DNA from: Prunella strophiata
Lineage: Eukaryota; Chordata; Aves; Passeriformes; Prunellidae
Direction: 5' to 3'
NCBI GenBank assembly: GCA_036583965.1
Contig: JAZBQD010000014.1
Span: 4,930,191 to 4,994,190, forward strand
Length of the DNA: 64,000 bases
This document shows positions 21,264-34,600 of this stretch, one piece after another. Within the stretch, counting starts at the first letter, position 1. The number at the start of each line of letters is the position of its first letter. The notes below the pieces were generated by a model that was not told where the DNA came from, searched no databases, and saw only the letters and a list, made by a program, of their open reading frames with translations. Made by a program: the position numbers and the translations under genes.

Positions 21264-22674
21264 TTGAAAATACCTAGTGACTTATACAAAAATAATTTTA
21301 AATTCAAGCCATTGACAGCATTGTATCAAAACCATCTCCGTATTGGCATTGCATTAGAAGGGTTTTATGACAACATAAACTAAAATACAACTCATAACTG
21401 TAAGTAGTAAAGCAGTATTTATTAGCTGATCATGCTCAAAGTAACTAGAAAATATTTTAGTGAACCTTGTAGATTAAGAAAGGAATTTAGGAGCATATGG
21501 CTTGGTGATAGCTAAAATTAATTTCTTCAAAGTAGTTTTTAGAGGCCTGTGAGCAGCTACCCGATACAATGCAAATAAAATATTAGTTGAGAGTTCACAA
21601 ACTGCTGAACAATCCTCACTGAGAAATTTCAGAGTACTCGGCAGTATTGCTCCTAATGATGCTATTTATTTAAGATTTTTTTTTATCCTTAGGTTGTAGT
21701 ACTTGGGGGCTGTTTTGTTGATGAGGACTAGCTTAAAGGAATATAAAATTGTTTCTCACATATTAGTTCATTATTTTGTGGAGGCTTGCTAGAAATTACC
21801 TCTGCAAGTAAAAGAAACAGAATAGCCTGGTTTATTTCACAGTGAGGGTTTCTGTAAGTATGCTGAACCATAGTAGTGTAGAAAGACCACGTGCATATCA
21901 ATTGAAGAGGGATTAAAATCTGTTCATTAGATTGGCAATTTCCAGGGTTTAAATTTAAAATTATTTTTAGTCTGTAACTTGAAATATAAATGCTGATAGA
22001 ACTATTCAGCCTCTTAGATGATTGTCTTCAGAAATTATGCGTGTGAGCTGGAGCATTTACATTTTGAAAGTGTTTTGTGTTGGAGTGCCAAGATTCTCAT
22101 ACAAAATGTTTGGTGCATGTAATGAAAAATGAAAAGCATAGACCATACTTTGCTTAATTAAAAGATTTATTTTATAGCTGGCTAGGATGAAGTTTGGCAG
22201 ATTTTCAGATAATATGAAGTTTTGCATATTTTCAGGTAATAATTGAGTGAAACAGAGTAAAATTAATCTATTAATGAGCAAGTTGAGGGCAAAATGAGTG
22301 TTTCTCTCTCATCTCGATCCTCAAAATGCAATTTTGTCCTCCGAAAGGAAATTTAAGGAGTTGCTGATAAATGAACTGTCTCTTTTTAACCTTCCACCTA
22401 TCTTGGCTGAAAATCTGGCTTTTACCTACTGATGTGGAGAATGAGGGGAACACAATGGTAAGGTCCACGTGTTCTAGGCCTGAGAGGGGTGTGGAGTGCT
22501 GGGCAGAGCTGTGCTCTGTGCATGGCACAGCAGTGATCCCACAGGAGCAGGATCTGCAGGCAGGCAGGCTACCGTGGGATCCTTACTGCCAGAGATAGCA
22601 AGTGGGCCATCTGGCTAAACTTTTTAAAATTAATTGTAATTTCGTCCAGATGAAAATTGCCAGGTTTGGATAAG

Positions 22675-22765
22675 GGTAAGAGAGATTTTATTGTGGGTAA
22701 AGGAGAGGGAAAAGGGAGGAGGAGGTGGAGAGGAGAAAGGGAAAGAGAATGGAGCGGGAGTTAGC
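22675..22765. repeat. polypurine tract
   Basis: About 90 bp are almost only A and G on the plus strand (GGAGAGGGAAAAGGGAGG-like). Such tracts can form triplex DNA. No coding frame. Confidence 0.75.
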
Positions 22766-22997
22766 TCTTCAAGATGTGAGTGCAGTCCGGGGTTCTCGTC
22801 TTTGTTGAATATGTAAGATGAGTAGGACTGTGAGGCTGGATTGTATTTTGTGTGGCTCTATGGGTACAGCACTGTCTTCTCATAGTACATGCCAAGTATT
22901 CATAAACCTTTGGTAGCAGCTAAGGAGAAATAAAAGGAGTGGAAGGAATGCCTTTTTTCATCCAGTTTTCTTTGGGAAAAAAGCTGATTTTTTTTTT

Positions 22998-23015
22998 GGG
23001 GGGGGGGGGGGGGGG
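22998..23015. repeat. run of 18 G preceded by T
   Basis: Eighteen consecutive G on the plus strand directly follow a poly-T run (T then G). Potential G-quadruplex; length uncertain in any assembly. Confidence 0.93.
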
Positions 23016-24724
23016 ATATAATTCACATCCACTCAGTGCTTCATCAGCTCCCCTGCGAACAGAATGGGTTCTGTGCTGCACTCAGCCTCCATCCGTGTGC
23101 CACATGTTCCATAAACCTTGGCAGGGCCTTGATGCTCAGAGTCTGCCATGCACATGGGTGCTCAGGGCAGGGGCAGGCCCGTGATTGTGACACCTTCCCT
23201 CAGGAAAATGGAAATGCACTCTAATTAGGCATTTTTCCTGCTAACTGCATCAGTCCCTCGCAGCTTGAAGCAGGTGCCAGTAATCAGCCCTCCCTCCTCC
23301 CCCTGCAGTGGTGGTGCCTGTGCAGGTCTGAGATGCACAACAAAGCCACGCTGCCACAGTTCTAATGCTGGTTTATGGTGCCTGTACCTGTCCGAGAAGG
23401 GGGGAAAAATAATTTCAAAATACAATTGTGTGTGTTTTGTTTCTCAAATAAGACACGCTGTGGAGCGTGTTCCTTCATAGCTGCGTGCATGTTCGTGCAG
23501 TGTGTGCTCGCCCAGCGCGTTTGATTGTCGCAGAGATAAGTGTTCATTTGTTCAGTGTGTGTGCAGCTAGACTCACGTTTGCAGCCAGAAGACAAAAAGT
23601 TGGAATCCCTGTAGCCAGCACAATAGAGGTTCCCCAGCAGTGATCCCAGTAGATAGAAAATGGACGGGTAGGTGTTTGCAAGTGCACACGCACTTCTGCA
23701 AGTCCCGAGTTTATCTGCTGTAAACTGCACTGGGCTGTGCAGATCTGTACTTGTTTATGCATCTGATTCCATACCTGAGCAACAATGCATTGAATTCTGT
23801 TGAGCTGAGTTTGATGGGCTTTGGAGCAATCCCCCTCCACTCACTGACATAGTCTGTGTGCACATTTGTGGAATCACTAATAATTCTGGCCTGTAACTTC
23901 TCACTCGAGAGCAAACCAGCCCGTGATTCTCTTCGGAATGGTGCAGAAATCTGTCCACAGGTATTCCTCTGCACTCACAGAGGGTATTTTAAATCTTCAA
24001 TTCTAGAAGGGTTTTATTTAAATGTGACTTATGATCTCCAAAATAGAATGTAATTCTGTTCAAGACACCTTCATTTGCAGAGGGATATGCAGGAATAAAA
24101 TGCTCAGGATCAAGCCCTTTGCAGCCTGTCTTTGAAAAAAAATATACCATCAAATATGAGATCTCATAATTTTGAGTTGCCCTTTATAAAAACTGTCTTT
24201 TTTCACAGATTAGTGTTACCATTTATTTAGTAGTTGTATACTCCTCGTTCTTGCATACATTTGAAATTTGCTATTCTGTACCTCTGGAAACAAAGGATCT
24301 GATCCAAAGGCCTCTGAAGGCGACAGGGTTTTTTTCACTGACTTCAAATGGGATTTGGATTAAGACTATATTCGTAATAGTTTCAAATAAAGATCTGACT
24401 GCTACAGTGGTTTTCAGGGTCTTCCACAAAACTTTTCAAAACTCTCATAAAAATTGTCTAGGCATGATGCTCCAAAATACATATCTAAGCATAAATCATG
24501 TTTTGCTGTTTTGCTTTAAAAAAAAAAAAAAACTGTGGGGGGAGAGGTGCTCCAAAGAGCTTTATCTCACTGGTGCTCCAAATGAGTGTTCTATGAATAA
24601 AAAAGTGGGAATGTTGGGTCAATATTTATGTAGCTGATGCATTACCTTATGCATTCTTTATTTAAATTAGGGCAGCCTTTTTGGAAGGAGTCTATAGATC
24701 TGAGATGGCAATGTGCTGCCTATT

Positions 24725-25095
24725 TATTTTTACACACGTAAATTTAAATTAACCTCAACCGTCGTATCCTGTTATCTGCCAAGGAAAACATTTAGCTCCT
24801 GTCCAATCTGTGTGGAGTTTCAAAGTGATTTGCTCTTTTCAAACTTGTTAAAGCGCAAATAGAAAAGTAAATTGCTTTGCATACCGATCGAACATTTTGC
24901 AGAGGGGAGGGAAGAGGAGCTAAGGAAAAACGAATTTACTATTATAATAACCAATATACCTTTATCAAATATTAATTAAGTCATCATTTTCTACAGCCCT
25001 TGATTGATTGCATTTGAATTGCTGACTGATATTTTGCCATACTTTAAATCTGAAGGACACTTAGCGTGTTGCCCATTTATTCAGATACCTTCACA
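24725..25095. promoter_or_regulatory. complex AT-rich block, candidate conserved non-coding element
   Basis: Non-repetitive sequence with scattered CpGs (around 24760, 24853, 24885 and 24930) includes several TAAT and TGATTGATTG-like homeodomain/TALE cores. No frame is open for long. The call rests only on composition and motif density. Confidence 0.25.
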
Positions 25096-25549
25096 CAGAT
25101 ATGTTTGCTGTGGCATTCATTCAGCTCCTGAAGTTCTTTTGTCAATGTAAGCAGACATTTCCAGAGGAGAGGCCAGCTACAATTTCAATAGTAAAAGAGT
25201 TCACATGGTTTTATAACTACAGAGGCAAATATTTTTGGAGTGCCAAATTAGTAAAAATAGTATTTTTAGACTGGTGTTGTTTTCTTTATTTTTCTCTGAT
25301 TTTTTTTTCCCTCATTTTACATAGTTTCAAAAGTAGAAAAGTACCCTGCAAACAGGATCTAGAAGACAAGGAGCAGCACCATCAAGTCTATTTATTTTAA
25401 TGCTGGGGGGACAGGCCACTGAACTGAGTAGCTTAGAGAAATATGTGAGAGCAGAGCGTTTTTTGTTTTTCACAGCCCTGCTAGGCCAAGGTGTTTTACA
25501 CTGAAGTTAATTCCTCAGAGAGAGGAGTCAGTTTAAGGGGCCTGTAGAA

Positions 25550-25665
25550 GTGATCACCCAAAGCTGTTCTTTTCGCTCGCGTTACGTTATTATTTCTGAA
25601 GCATTGCTCACAGTAACTGGTCTCGTGGAATCGCAGTAGCATGGGTGATCGAGGAGGGTGTTCTG
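25550..25665. promoter_or_regulatory. CpG-retaining short block
   Basis: TTTTCGCTCGCGTTACG, TCTCGTGGAATCGC and GATCGAGG give seven or eight CpGs within about 90 bp of AT-rich DNA. There is no coding support on either strand. It is a candidate conserved element. Confidence 0.35.
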
Positions 25666-28600
25666 GGGGAGACTTCATTTGCATTTTCATCTGCAGGGTG
25701 TAATAACCATAAAGCAGCTACAAATATTGACAGTGTCTCAGATGGACAGTTGTTTCAGTTCAGGCAGTTCTGTGTTGGTGAACACGAATCTTTGACATGG
25801 ACTTCTAAATGCATTGGCAATCTTTTTAGAGCTGCTCTTGCTTTTTATTGGAATGCAGTCTGCAAAAGGCTAGGAAGGCTGTTTTGTTGCATCCAAGAGA
25901 TTTTGATCGCTGTATTTGTTTTGCTACCCAAACACAAAGAGCTCTGGTATATTTACTTCTACATTTGTATATACAGCAAGTATCATTTTCAAAAGATTTT
26001 CCTCTTTGATAAATCATTCTTTATTTTCTTCTTTTTTTATGTATATATTTATTTTTCTCTCTGGCTGCAGACTTTTTTTTTTTTTCTTCTTTTTTTTTAA
26101 GACAGGAGAGTTCTCATGATAGTTTTGTTACCTTTGGCAGATAAGACGTATTGTCTAATTTGTCTATAGGAAACAAAATAGTATATCCAGTCCTGAGTCA
26201 GTGGAAAGTCTCCCACAGATATCAGAGGGTTTTGGATTGTACTCTCAAACCCAACTAACGCTAATTTAAAAACCTGATGCAGGAAGCCCTGAACTCGAAT
26301 GACTCTTAAAGTGCATTTAAAGAATGCTACATTCTGCACAGCCTTCAGACTTGGGCAGTGAGCTTTTGTACCTTCTTGCTTTACCCAGTTCAACCCCAGC
26401 AGTGTCAGAATCCTGCTTTCTGGCTTTAAGAGACACGGCATCAGTGTTCTTCCTAATCCAGCACGCATTTATGAGTTGCAGGGTGCACGGAAGGAATTGA
26501 TCACATCCCAAAATGGATGGAAACTCTGTTACAGGCCCAAAGGACATATATAATGTTGCTGCAGAGGTTCATCATGAGGTTTACTTTTGGTTTTAATGCA
26601 GTGTGACATATAGGGGTTTTTTGATTGCTTAGTTATTATGTGAATAAATAATTAACATTTTAAAATTTATTTTTGTTAGTAACCATTTTATAAAAATAGT
26701 TTTTCAACTTGATCTGTTATGAAGATAGCTAGTTACCAGTTTTTAATTGAAGGTTTTATGTTTCTCATTCTATAATTATTATAGGAGGAGGAATTAACAT
26801 GATCACATAGAAATTTTGTTTCTTAAATGGAGATTTACATTGATGGATTGAAGGTTTAAGGTGCAGATTTACATTTAAATTACATATTACATGACATTTA
26901 CATTTTAAATTATACTAAAACAATTATTTCTACTGTCTTTTTGGTACCTTTGAATGTCTATAAAATTATTTCATTTAAAGTATAACCTACGTTACTATGT
27001 ATATGTCTCACATATGAGATCTGAGTATTTTTTGTGTAAGTGCACTCCTATTTGGTGTAAATAAAAGTGGAGTTGCACGTACAGCATTCACATGTACACA
27101 TTTAAAATGCTATTTAGCACTTTACTTAGAATAGTGATTACTTCTGTATAACACAAAATGCTTTTAGCATTTAACAGCATTAAAATGGTATCTATCTGGT
27201 GTTTGCATTTTGTTTTCCCCAACATGCTTTCAGGAATCAAAGCTCATCAGTGTTGCTTAAGAGAAGATAAAGGATTTCTATCTAATTAATTAATTAAAAT
27301 CTGTTGAGGAATAGCACCTGGCTGCAGGTGCATCCAGCTGGGAACAAGGTGACCTGGAGTCTTGAGGAGTGGGCTGATTTGGGACAGGAAAGCCAACTGG
27401 AAGGTAGCTGTAACTGTTGTAACGAGCAGGCCAGAGTGGAAGTCAGTGAACATAGAATAAGTGTAATTTTCTAAGGAGACCTTCATGTTTGTGGAAGGTG
27501 CCATCCATGTATGTGTGTCCTTGCTGTGCAGGTCCCTTTGGTCCAGGACACTGCAGGCCATGTCTCGCAATCAGTTTTATCAAGTTGGAAGGAACTTAAA
27601 GTATGAGCATAATTCTCTTCCCAAAATAGATTTCTTTACTGTGTCAGCTGGATATGGCTGGTTTGCACCCATATAAGGTTCTGGGCTGGACACAGAAGCA
27701 CTAAAATTCCATTATTGTTGAAATAATTGCTGCAAGCTTTTTAACTTTTGATGCCTGCTGAGCTGAATACACCAGAGAGTTCACACAAGCCTGGTGGTGG
27801 GTTGGCTTTCACCTGGAAAAGGGGGGGTGAGTGCACCTGTATTCAATTCCTGAATTTTCTAACTTTTCTTCTTCAGTATATTCCTTCTGAGATACAATCT
27901 AACCTAAAACATTAAATGGAAGAGCAATTGAAGGTTCAGCAGGAAGTGCTAACTAGCTCTCCTGAACATTAATCTGTGAAAAACTAGGCCTGTGCCTTAA
28001 CTGTGTCTATTAGTTTTAAGGTTGCAAGTAGTGGAAGAACAAATAGAAAAATCTTACAGTTCAATTAACACCAGGTGACCAAGCTGAAAAGACACTTTGC
28101 CAGTGCTCTTGCAGCATCAGTTCCGGCTCTGTAGGAGCCTTTCTGTAGAACACTCGGGACAAAAAAGTTTCCACAGGTGACCAGTAGCTGGCAGGTGGGT
28201 ATTACTTCTAATGGCAATTTAAAAAAATAAAGCCTCTCTTCTCAGAGTGAATTTCAGCTTCGTGCTGGTGGCTAGTTCAAGGCCTACATAAGGTTTAAGC
28301 CCCACTCAAATCACTTCAGATAGCCCCCAGCTTTTTTCTGTCGTGTACCATGAGCTACTACTGTAGAAGCCGCTGGAAGAAATAATGGCTACAAAGAGTA
28401 ATTAACATTTCTGGGACTGCAGATTATTTTGATCGCAGACTTTATTTGTCATTCTTCTATCTTTTCTTATAGTATCCTTTAATTTGTAAAATATGCATCT
28501 AGACATGCTATTGTCCAGAAATTAGGCCTTGATGAAACGGGAATTGTGATGCCATTGTTTGGAAAAGTGAGTGAGAAGTTGGGAGATTCTTTTTCACTTA

Positions 28601-31600
28601 GCCTTGGGTATAAGAGTAAGAGCCTCTTCAAGATTCCCCCTCTTTCTGTGCCTCAGCACCTCCCCTTGTAAGTCGGTGTTGCCTGTGAGATTTGTGGTGT
28701 GAGAAGCAGCTGATGTGTGAATAAACCACGTACAGCCAACACAGAGCACAGGACACTGCTCTGGGAAGGGAGAGTTGCTCGGAATGCAGAATTTGAAGGA
28801 TTCAGTGCTGCCCTTGCACAAGGGGCATCTCATAGTCTACATCTGGGGTGTAGCTGCTGTACTAGGCCTTGACTGCCTTTGAATGGAGGCTTTTTCTCAT
28901 AGCTTTGGGAGGCCTTGCTTCCCAGAATTCAGTAGTATTCCTTACCAAAGTGGAAAGGGTATGTATTGCTTGCCATGAGGTTTCTTTCATCACCACTATC
29001 TTGTAAATTAATCACTCTGTTTTATGCATTGATAAATAATAGGAGAGACTAAGCCACTCAGCATCTGCATCAATATACCTGAAGTCAAAGTCTAGGTCGG
29101 ATCTGAGCAGCTTGGGAGAAGGGTGCTGTGAAATTGCCTGGTCTCTTATCCTTCCAGTTTAGAATTCTACTGTGCAAGTAATTAAAATCTGGTATGTTGA
29201 TAGAATTTTAAGATTATAAGGAGAGGTTAGGTAGGTCATTGCATAAAAAATCAAAAAAAAAACCAGTCCTCCTGAAACTTTACAGAATACTAAACAAAGA
29301 CCATGAAAACTAGAACTTACAAATCATAACATTTTATGTGCTCCCTGCAGAACAGAAAGCTGGGAGGCAACTTTAACAAATAAAAACATAAGCATATTTT
29401 ACATGTTTTGTTTTCTGTATTTTTTTTTTCTCTGTGACAATTCTATTCTTTTTATCCTACTGCTTGCCTAAATGTAATTGAGTTTGGAATTTCTTTCTCT
29501 TTGCAGCAGCCTCTCCTCCGTTTGCTCTAGGAGCTTGGCTTCTGGGAGCCAGGAGGCAGGTTTGTCCATGCTGGCACTGTGGCACTGCAGTGGCTGGAGC
29601 AGCAGATGTCCAGGTCACTCTGTGTCCAGTGTCCATTCCCCAAGAACGTGGCCACCCCAGACACACACAGGGTGCTCAGTGAGGAGCAGCTGAGTGCACA
29701 GAGCCACGCTGGTTCCACCGTGTGGACAGCTCCAGCAGGCCAGGGTGTTTCAGAAACACTGGAAAAGCTGTTTGGGTTTAGTTTTCCCCTGCATTTTTAG
29801 TAAATGTGCCTGTGAAAACCAAGTCCTGCAGGTGCTTATGCATAGGACTGACTTGTGCACCCACATGTAGTCCCGGACTGGGACTCTCTGTGTCCTCTTT
29901 CCATGTCCTCTCTGCCTCTCCACCACATCCCCTCTCCCCACATCCACAGCTGCTTGGTGCTGACTGGCAAACCAGTGCTTTGAACCAAAGGTAGGAATAC
30001 AGGAGTCCTGCAACCAGACTTTTCTGAAATGGTTCCTAGAATTCCTCTGCCCAGTTTGGCAGCTTTATAGCCTTGATTATTAATGGCTCTGAAAATTTTC
30101 AGGTGAGTGCTACTGGGCCTCTAAATGGTGATGCTGGTGTTTATTTTGGTGTCTCCAGCTGGCTCAGAAGTGCTTTTGTTAGCTAGTGGTCCTGGACTCT
30201 ATTTCCACTTCCAGGCCTAGCTGGATATGGATGTCCTGAGCACCAGGGGTATGTGAGCTGGCCAGGCAACCCCCCTCCCTTGTTTGTAGCATCAGTTGAG
30301 ATCAAATGGGAGAAATTAATGTGATAAAACCTAAACAGAAAAAGAGAAGGTGTAGATGTTCTAGTCTGGACTGTGGAGTTGGGCAGGGTTTGTAGCTATC
30401 TACATGAAGTGAGTGCTCCGGGCTTTTTTCATGCTCTTTGCACGAGACTTCCAGACTTCTGTGTTTGATTTTTTGGGTTTTCCCCACTCTTTCTTTCTTC
30501 ACTCTTCAGGTTAATTGACATCCAGTCTTTCCAACATTCCTGGTAGGCAAAGCTGGGTTTGCAGACACTGTTTTGCTCGTGCATCTCCTGTGTGGTCGGT
30601 GCCTGCCTTTGACTGATATGCAGATCAGAGGAAGGCAGAAGAAGCTCCCTGTTGTCCTCAGTGAAGGGTGTGCTCAAAGGGATGAGCAGGTTTCAGCAGC
30701 CTGAAGCAAAGGCCTGGGAGCTCCTGGTGCCACAGCCACTGACACGGTTTCAGTGCAGTTTTTGAGACACAGATGTGTCGATTGCTGCAGGAGTTCATTG
30801 TCAGAGATAATGAGAGTTGCAAGTACGTGAGAGATCTTAGTTAAGAAGAAAATCAATGGTAAAACAATGTTTCAATCTATAGCCTCAGTAAGTCATTTGC
30901 TTTTGAAATCTACTTCTGCTCAGGGGTGAAACCGTTTCCATTCAGGTTATGTTGAATCACAGTATTTGAGTCGTAAGTCAGTGTTGGGAAGGTTGGTTTT
31001 GTTTGTGTAAGAAACCCTTCCAATTACTCCTCAAACTCCTCACAGCTGTTTTCTTTGTGTCTGATTTTAAAAAGTGGAATTTTTTACAAGATACATTGAA
31101 TTTTATTTTGCAGTTGGTAAAAGGCTCCTCTTTAGCATGGAATATACACATTGCGGACTACTTAACTGGAAGCCAATTTTTCTTTTGAGCATATATTTTA
31201 TGAATAAGTTACTAGTATCACTTATTCTTATTGTAGATATACTGCTGTAAATAATGTGATGACTTGTATGACTTGTACCTCTGTAGGAGTTTTGCAAAGA
31301 CAAACACCATGAGACATTAAACCTCTCCCTAAAATAATGAAAAAGAAAGAAATTACATAAAAATTTTTCTTTGAGAAACAGAGACAGAGGAAAAAAAATA
31401 AAGACAGCTGGGTGAAACATGTTTCTGTTGATTTGAGAATTCATGTTTTATTTTGTCTAGCAATCAATATGCATTTCTTTATTTTTAGAAAATAAAAATA
31501 CATCATCTGATTTCCAATTTGTAAAAAACAGGAGACCTATGTTTCCATATTCCACATGGTTTCATTTTACACTCTGATTTTAATTTTGCGTTTGTGTGTC

Positions 31601-34600
31601 CTGTGTTCAATACAAACTTCAGTGTTGAAATCCACAGCTTTTGTATATTTTTCTTTTAAAAGGAGAAAGATGCTGATTTCAGTTCAGATATGTAAAGCAA
31701 CAGACATGACTCCGTGGCTGCTCCTGGTGAAAGAAGAAGCATGGTAGCTTCTGGAATGGCAGCGTCAGACCCTGAGTAGTTATCTCTGCAGTAGCCCTGT
31801 GCTGGACTGCTGGGCAGGCTCATCTTCAGCAGCACATGGTGCTCTCCCATTTGCTGTACCTCTATTTAATTTGTCTCATCTGTGGCACAGTCTCCTCTAA
31901 AGAACTCAAGCTTCAGTTGAAAATGTAGTTCCCAGGCAGAAAGGAACTGCAGTAAAAGTAGTTGTACTACTAGTTTGTCCTATGATTAATAGCAAGACTT
32001 GCTTAGAAGTTAGTCTTTGATTTCCTCTGTTTAATTGTAGCCCTAAGTGAAATGGGTTTTTGATTTATAGAAAATGCAAAATTAGGTACAGAAAGTTTTA
32101 AATTACAGTAACAGTAAAAAATTTCCCACAATAATCATCCCATATTGTTTCAATTCAAAAGAGCTAGGGTTTGATTTGTGTGGGAAAGAACCCATAGCAG
32201 CCAAGTTCCACATTTGAAACTGGGGAGAGGGGAGGATCAATTACCCTCTTTTGAAAGTATAAAAATATGCCTGAACTCCACTATGTAATACTTTTATCAT
32301 ATATTCCCTCTTTGGAAGGGTGTGTGTTGATTAATTAATTTAGAATAGCTCTTTTCTTACATGGATACTCTGTAAAAGCAAGTGGAAAAATTGTGTTCAA
32401 ATGTACAAGAACAACAGTTTAAAAAGGAAAAGCTTTAGGAACAGCAATGGCTTGTAATCATGATGAAAAACTGATCTATTCTGTTTTATAATATTTGCAT
32501 TATGCAGAATGATTCAATAAAGTGAAAGCTCTAACACAGTTCAATAACAGTAGCTTCAGTAATAGTAGTTCAATTCCTAAACTACTTTTTGGAAGTTCTG
32601 CATGTCTGATCTCACTTTTGCTGCACCATATTTGTGTTGACATTTTCTTTCATTAGACCGCAATGCCTATGTGTGTTTGCAGCACTAATCCTAGATGTTG
32701 AGATTCTGGATAGTTAAAATATATTCAGTATCATTGAAGCTGTTCCAGAGCAAATGACTTTGCTTTAATGGTTGAGTCCAAATTCTGCTCTATTTACTGG
32801 GATAAATGCTGAAAAACACTGATCTGAGCCATGCAAGTTTGCATGTGAGTTCCTGAGAATAGGAGTTTTGGCCCTTTATAGTTTTTTTTTGTCTACCACA
32901 ACACAGTTAAAAATAATTCTGAAAATAATAATGCAGTTGTTATTCTGTTGGCCAGCTTGGTGGTTTTTAAAATCCTGCTTCACAGTCTCCCCTCACTTAC
33001 AGTTTTATTTGGAGCACACTGAGTTTACAGTTTGAATGTAAAGTGCTGCTTCTATTCCATTTGATTTGGCATGACCGAGATGTAAAATCTAAACATAAAG
33101 CATAGTATTGATCCATTTATAAGCATTTTCAAATTTTACTGCACTTCTTGGATAATTTATTGTTGTGGGATTTTAAAGTCAGGTGACCTCTGCATTTGTG
33201 CTATAGCCTGACAGTTTAATCAAGATACAAATTTAGAAACAAATCAGCACTGTCTTTTATATAGTGCCTCTAAATCCATGGTAATTTGTACCAGACCTCG
33301 GTAACAGGAAAGGATCGCCGTTTCATGCTACCAATACCAGTGGGTGTTGCTCCCCAGCTGCATCTTATAAGAGAAGATGCAAGAGAAATTAAAGGATCCC
33401 CACATGCATTTTTCTGTAATGTACCTTTTGCAGAGTACGAGGCTGATGGAAAATTCCCTTGAATTCAGTGTGCGAGCTGGCTGTAAATAGTGCCATATGT
33501 TCTGCACACTTTAACTCCTACCTTTTGAGAGCACTGGGCAGTTTTTAAGTCAGCTTTCTTTACTTTGTAGTTTTGGAACGTTTATAAAAACGTAAACGCT
33601 TGTAGTCTGCAAACTCAGAACAGGGAGGGGAGAGCTCAAGTGCTGCTGGTGCCTACCCTGGCTGCCTCGGGACTCTCCCAGAGGCCTGTTTCGGGGAGCT
33701 CTGCTGTGCCAGGACGTCCCTTGCAGCATGAGCTCGTCCCTGCACACTCAGCTCCAGCGTATCCGAGCTATAGGCTGAGGCTGTGTGCACTGGCAGCACA
33801 GATGGAGTGTGCTCTCATTAGGACTGTTTGTTGCCTGTTGGAACACACAGCATATTTCTACCGTGGCATCAACAGTTTCTAAGAACTGAGGTCAAAATAA
33901 ACAGGTTGCAGTTGGATTCAGGAACAGTCTGGGAAACAAAATTCCCTGCTTAGGCATAACCATATTCCTAGATAGGTGGGTAAAAAGGCATTCTCATAGC
34001 AAGGGCTCATCTGAATTGATGCTTAGTGTATGTAGACCAGTGTGGAGTTGCAGGGGCACAGCCAGTAAATTTTCTACAGATATTGGCAAAATTGACCTTA
34101 TTTTAAATAAATGAGCAAATTGAAGCCCAGCGCTCCTGCACTGGTTCTCCCAGTCTTTTTAGTGCTTGAGCAAAGTGAAAGCCATGTCCTGGTGCCTGTT
34201 TGGAAGGTGCCTGTTCTCACCAGGCCTCGGCCTCCTGTGCAGGCGCGGATGTTGCCCAAGGCCCTGGCGTGTGCGGGCTCTGTGCAGGAGCAGAGCTGGC
34301 AGACAACCTCTGGCAAGCCTCCTGGAAGCTGCTTGGAGTTGCTACTGCCCCAAACTCCCTGCCCCACCCTTTCCCTGGGGATTAGTGCTTCCTCAGCAGA
34401 ACCCACAGCTGAGCTGCCTCATTGCAAACCCACAGGTCCAGCTCTGGCCCTTGGAGGGGCATCGCTCACTGCAGAGCTGCTGCAGCACACCCGAGGTCTG
34501 AGCCCGTGGATTCAGCGTGGAGAGCCGTCATCTCCAGCAGCCAGGTGGAGCAGAGCACTGGGAAAAGGGAGGTCAGTGTGTGACAGCGAGATTCACCAGT

